Positions 11,821 to 11,978 of a stretch of DNA of 11,978 nucleotides are shown here, piece after piece; position 1 is the stretch's first letter; every line of letters starts with the position of its first letter. This DNA is from Gemmatimonadota bacterium (GTDB taxonomy: Bacteria > Gemmatimonadota > Gemmatimonadetes > Longimicrobiales > Gaopeijiaceae): assembly GCA_003567615.1 (NCBI GenBank), contig PWZC01000321.1, forward strand, positions 1 to 11,978, read 5' to 3'. The translations under genes and the position numbers were made by a program. The notes under the pieces are model-generated. The model did not search any database. It was not told the origin of the DNA and saw only the letters and a list, made by a program, of their open reading frames with translations.

Positions 11821-11978
11821 ATGATCCCCTTCGCCTTCCGGCGGACCCTCGGGTCCTCACTCGCGCTTGCCCTTGCCCTGACCACCGGATGCGCCGCCGA
11901 CACCGACGGATCGGCCGACACGGTGGAGTTCGTCGTCATGGGAACCACCGATGTCCACGGTCAACTGGTTCCGTGGGA
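11821..11978 (+). CDS. Lipoprotein 5'-nucleotidase / cyclic-nucleotide phosphodiesterase-type metallophosphatase (partial, 5' end)
   Basis: Only the first 52 codons are inside the window. The N-terminus is a lipoprotein signal: RR at 7-8, a hydrophobic run at 10-20, and the lipobox LTTG-Cys24. The mature protein would therefore be lipid-anchored on the cell surface or periplasmic side. After a short Asp/Ser-rich linker comes VEFVVMGTTDVHGQLVPW (35-52). The TxDVHG motif supplies Asp44 and His46, the first metal ligands of the calcineurin-like metallophosphatase fold in the UshA/5'-nucleotidase/CpdB family; the following LVPW is often seen in this group. Such enzymes dephosphorylate extracytoplasmic nucleotides for salvage or phosphate supply. 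The reading frame is blocked by a stop at 11773-11775 and has no earlier ATG, GTG or TTG. No clear Shine-Dalgarno precedes the ATG. The rest of the protein lies beyond the right edge, so its specificity cannot be judged. Confidence 0.8.
   Translation, partial: MIPFAFRRTLGSSLALALALTTGCAADTDGSADTVEFVVMGTTDVHGQLVPW

Overview
The window is a GC-rich bacterial chromosome segment, roughly two-thirds G+C by eye. It has dense gene packing, GTG as well as ATG starts, and short overlaps between co-directional genes. The gene content is chromosomal and largely metabolic or housekeeping. I see no transposase, integrase, phage gene, tRNA, rRNA or CRISPR array. GC content, the lipoprotein and exported serine hydrolase, and the general protein style would fit a Gemmatimonadota-like or similar high-GC Gram-negative lineage. 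That placement is inference only; no taxonomic marker is present.

Layout, left to right. Positions 1-328 carry no convincing gene, but hold two tandem small inverted repeats in a locally A+T-rich patch. A short-chain dehydrogenase/reductase (SDR, + strand, 329-1093) follows, with a strong Shine-Dalgarno sequence. A large GC-rich hairpin at 1108-1154 separates it from the convergent operon. From 7817 down to 1161 (minus strand) lies a compact three-gene trehalose operon in transcription order glgX/treX, treY, treZ. treY starts inside the end of glgX, and treZ overlaps the treY stop by 4 nt. A 26-bp perfect inverted repeat flanked by a T-run lies just upstream of glgX. Next, on the minus strand, is an exported class-C beta-lactamase-family serine hydrolase (7930 to about 9156). 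Divergent from it, on the plus strand, is tex (9245-11464, an RNA-binding transcription accessory protein), which overlaps by 4 nt a small three-segment membrane protein (11461-11775). Finally comes the start of a lipoprotein 5'-nucleotidase-type metallophosphatase that runs off the right edge.

How they work together. GlgX/TreX debranches glycogen or branched maltodextrin. TreY isomerises the reducing-end alpha-1,4 bond of the resulting maltooligosaccharide to an alpha,alpha-1,1 bond. TreZ hydrolyses off trehalose. The three overlapping genes form the complete TreXYZ route from storage glucan to the compatible solute trehalose. All three enzymes retain their GH13 catalytic triads. The remaining genes have no evident link to this pathway.

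I did not find a previously undescribed system. The points most worth a second look are the perfect inverted repeat in front of the trehalose operon, the acidic low-complexity insert near the GlgX C-terminus, and the translational-overlap architecture of the operon.
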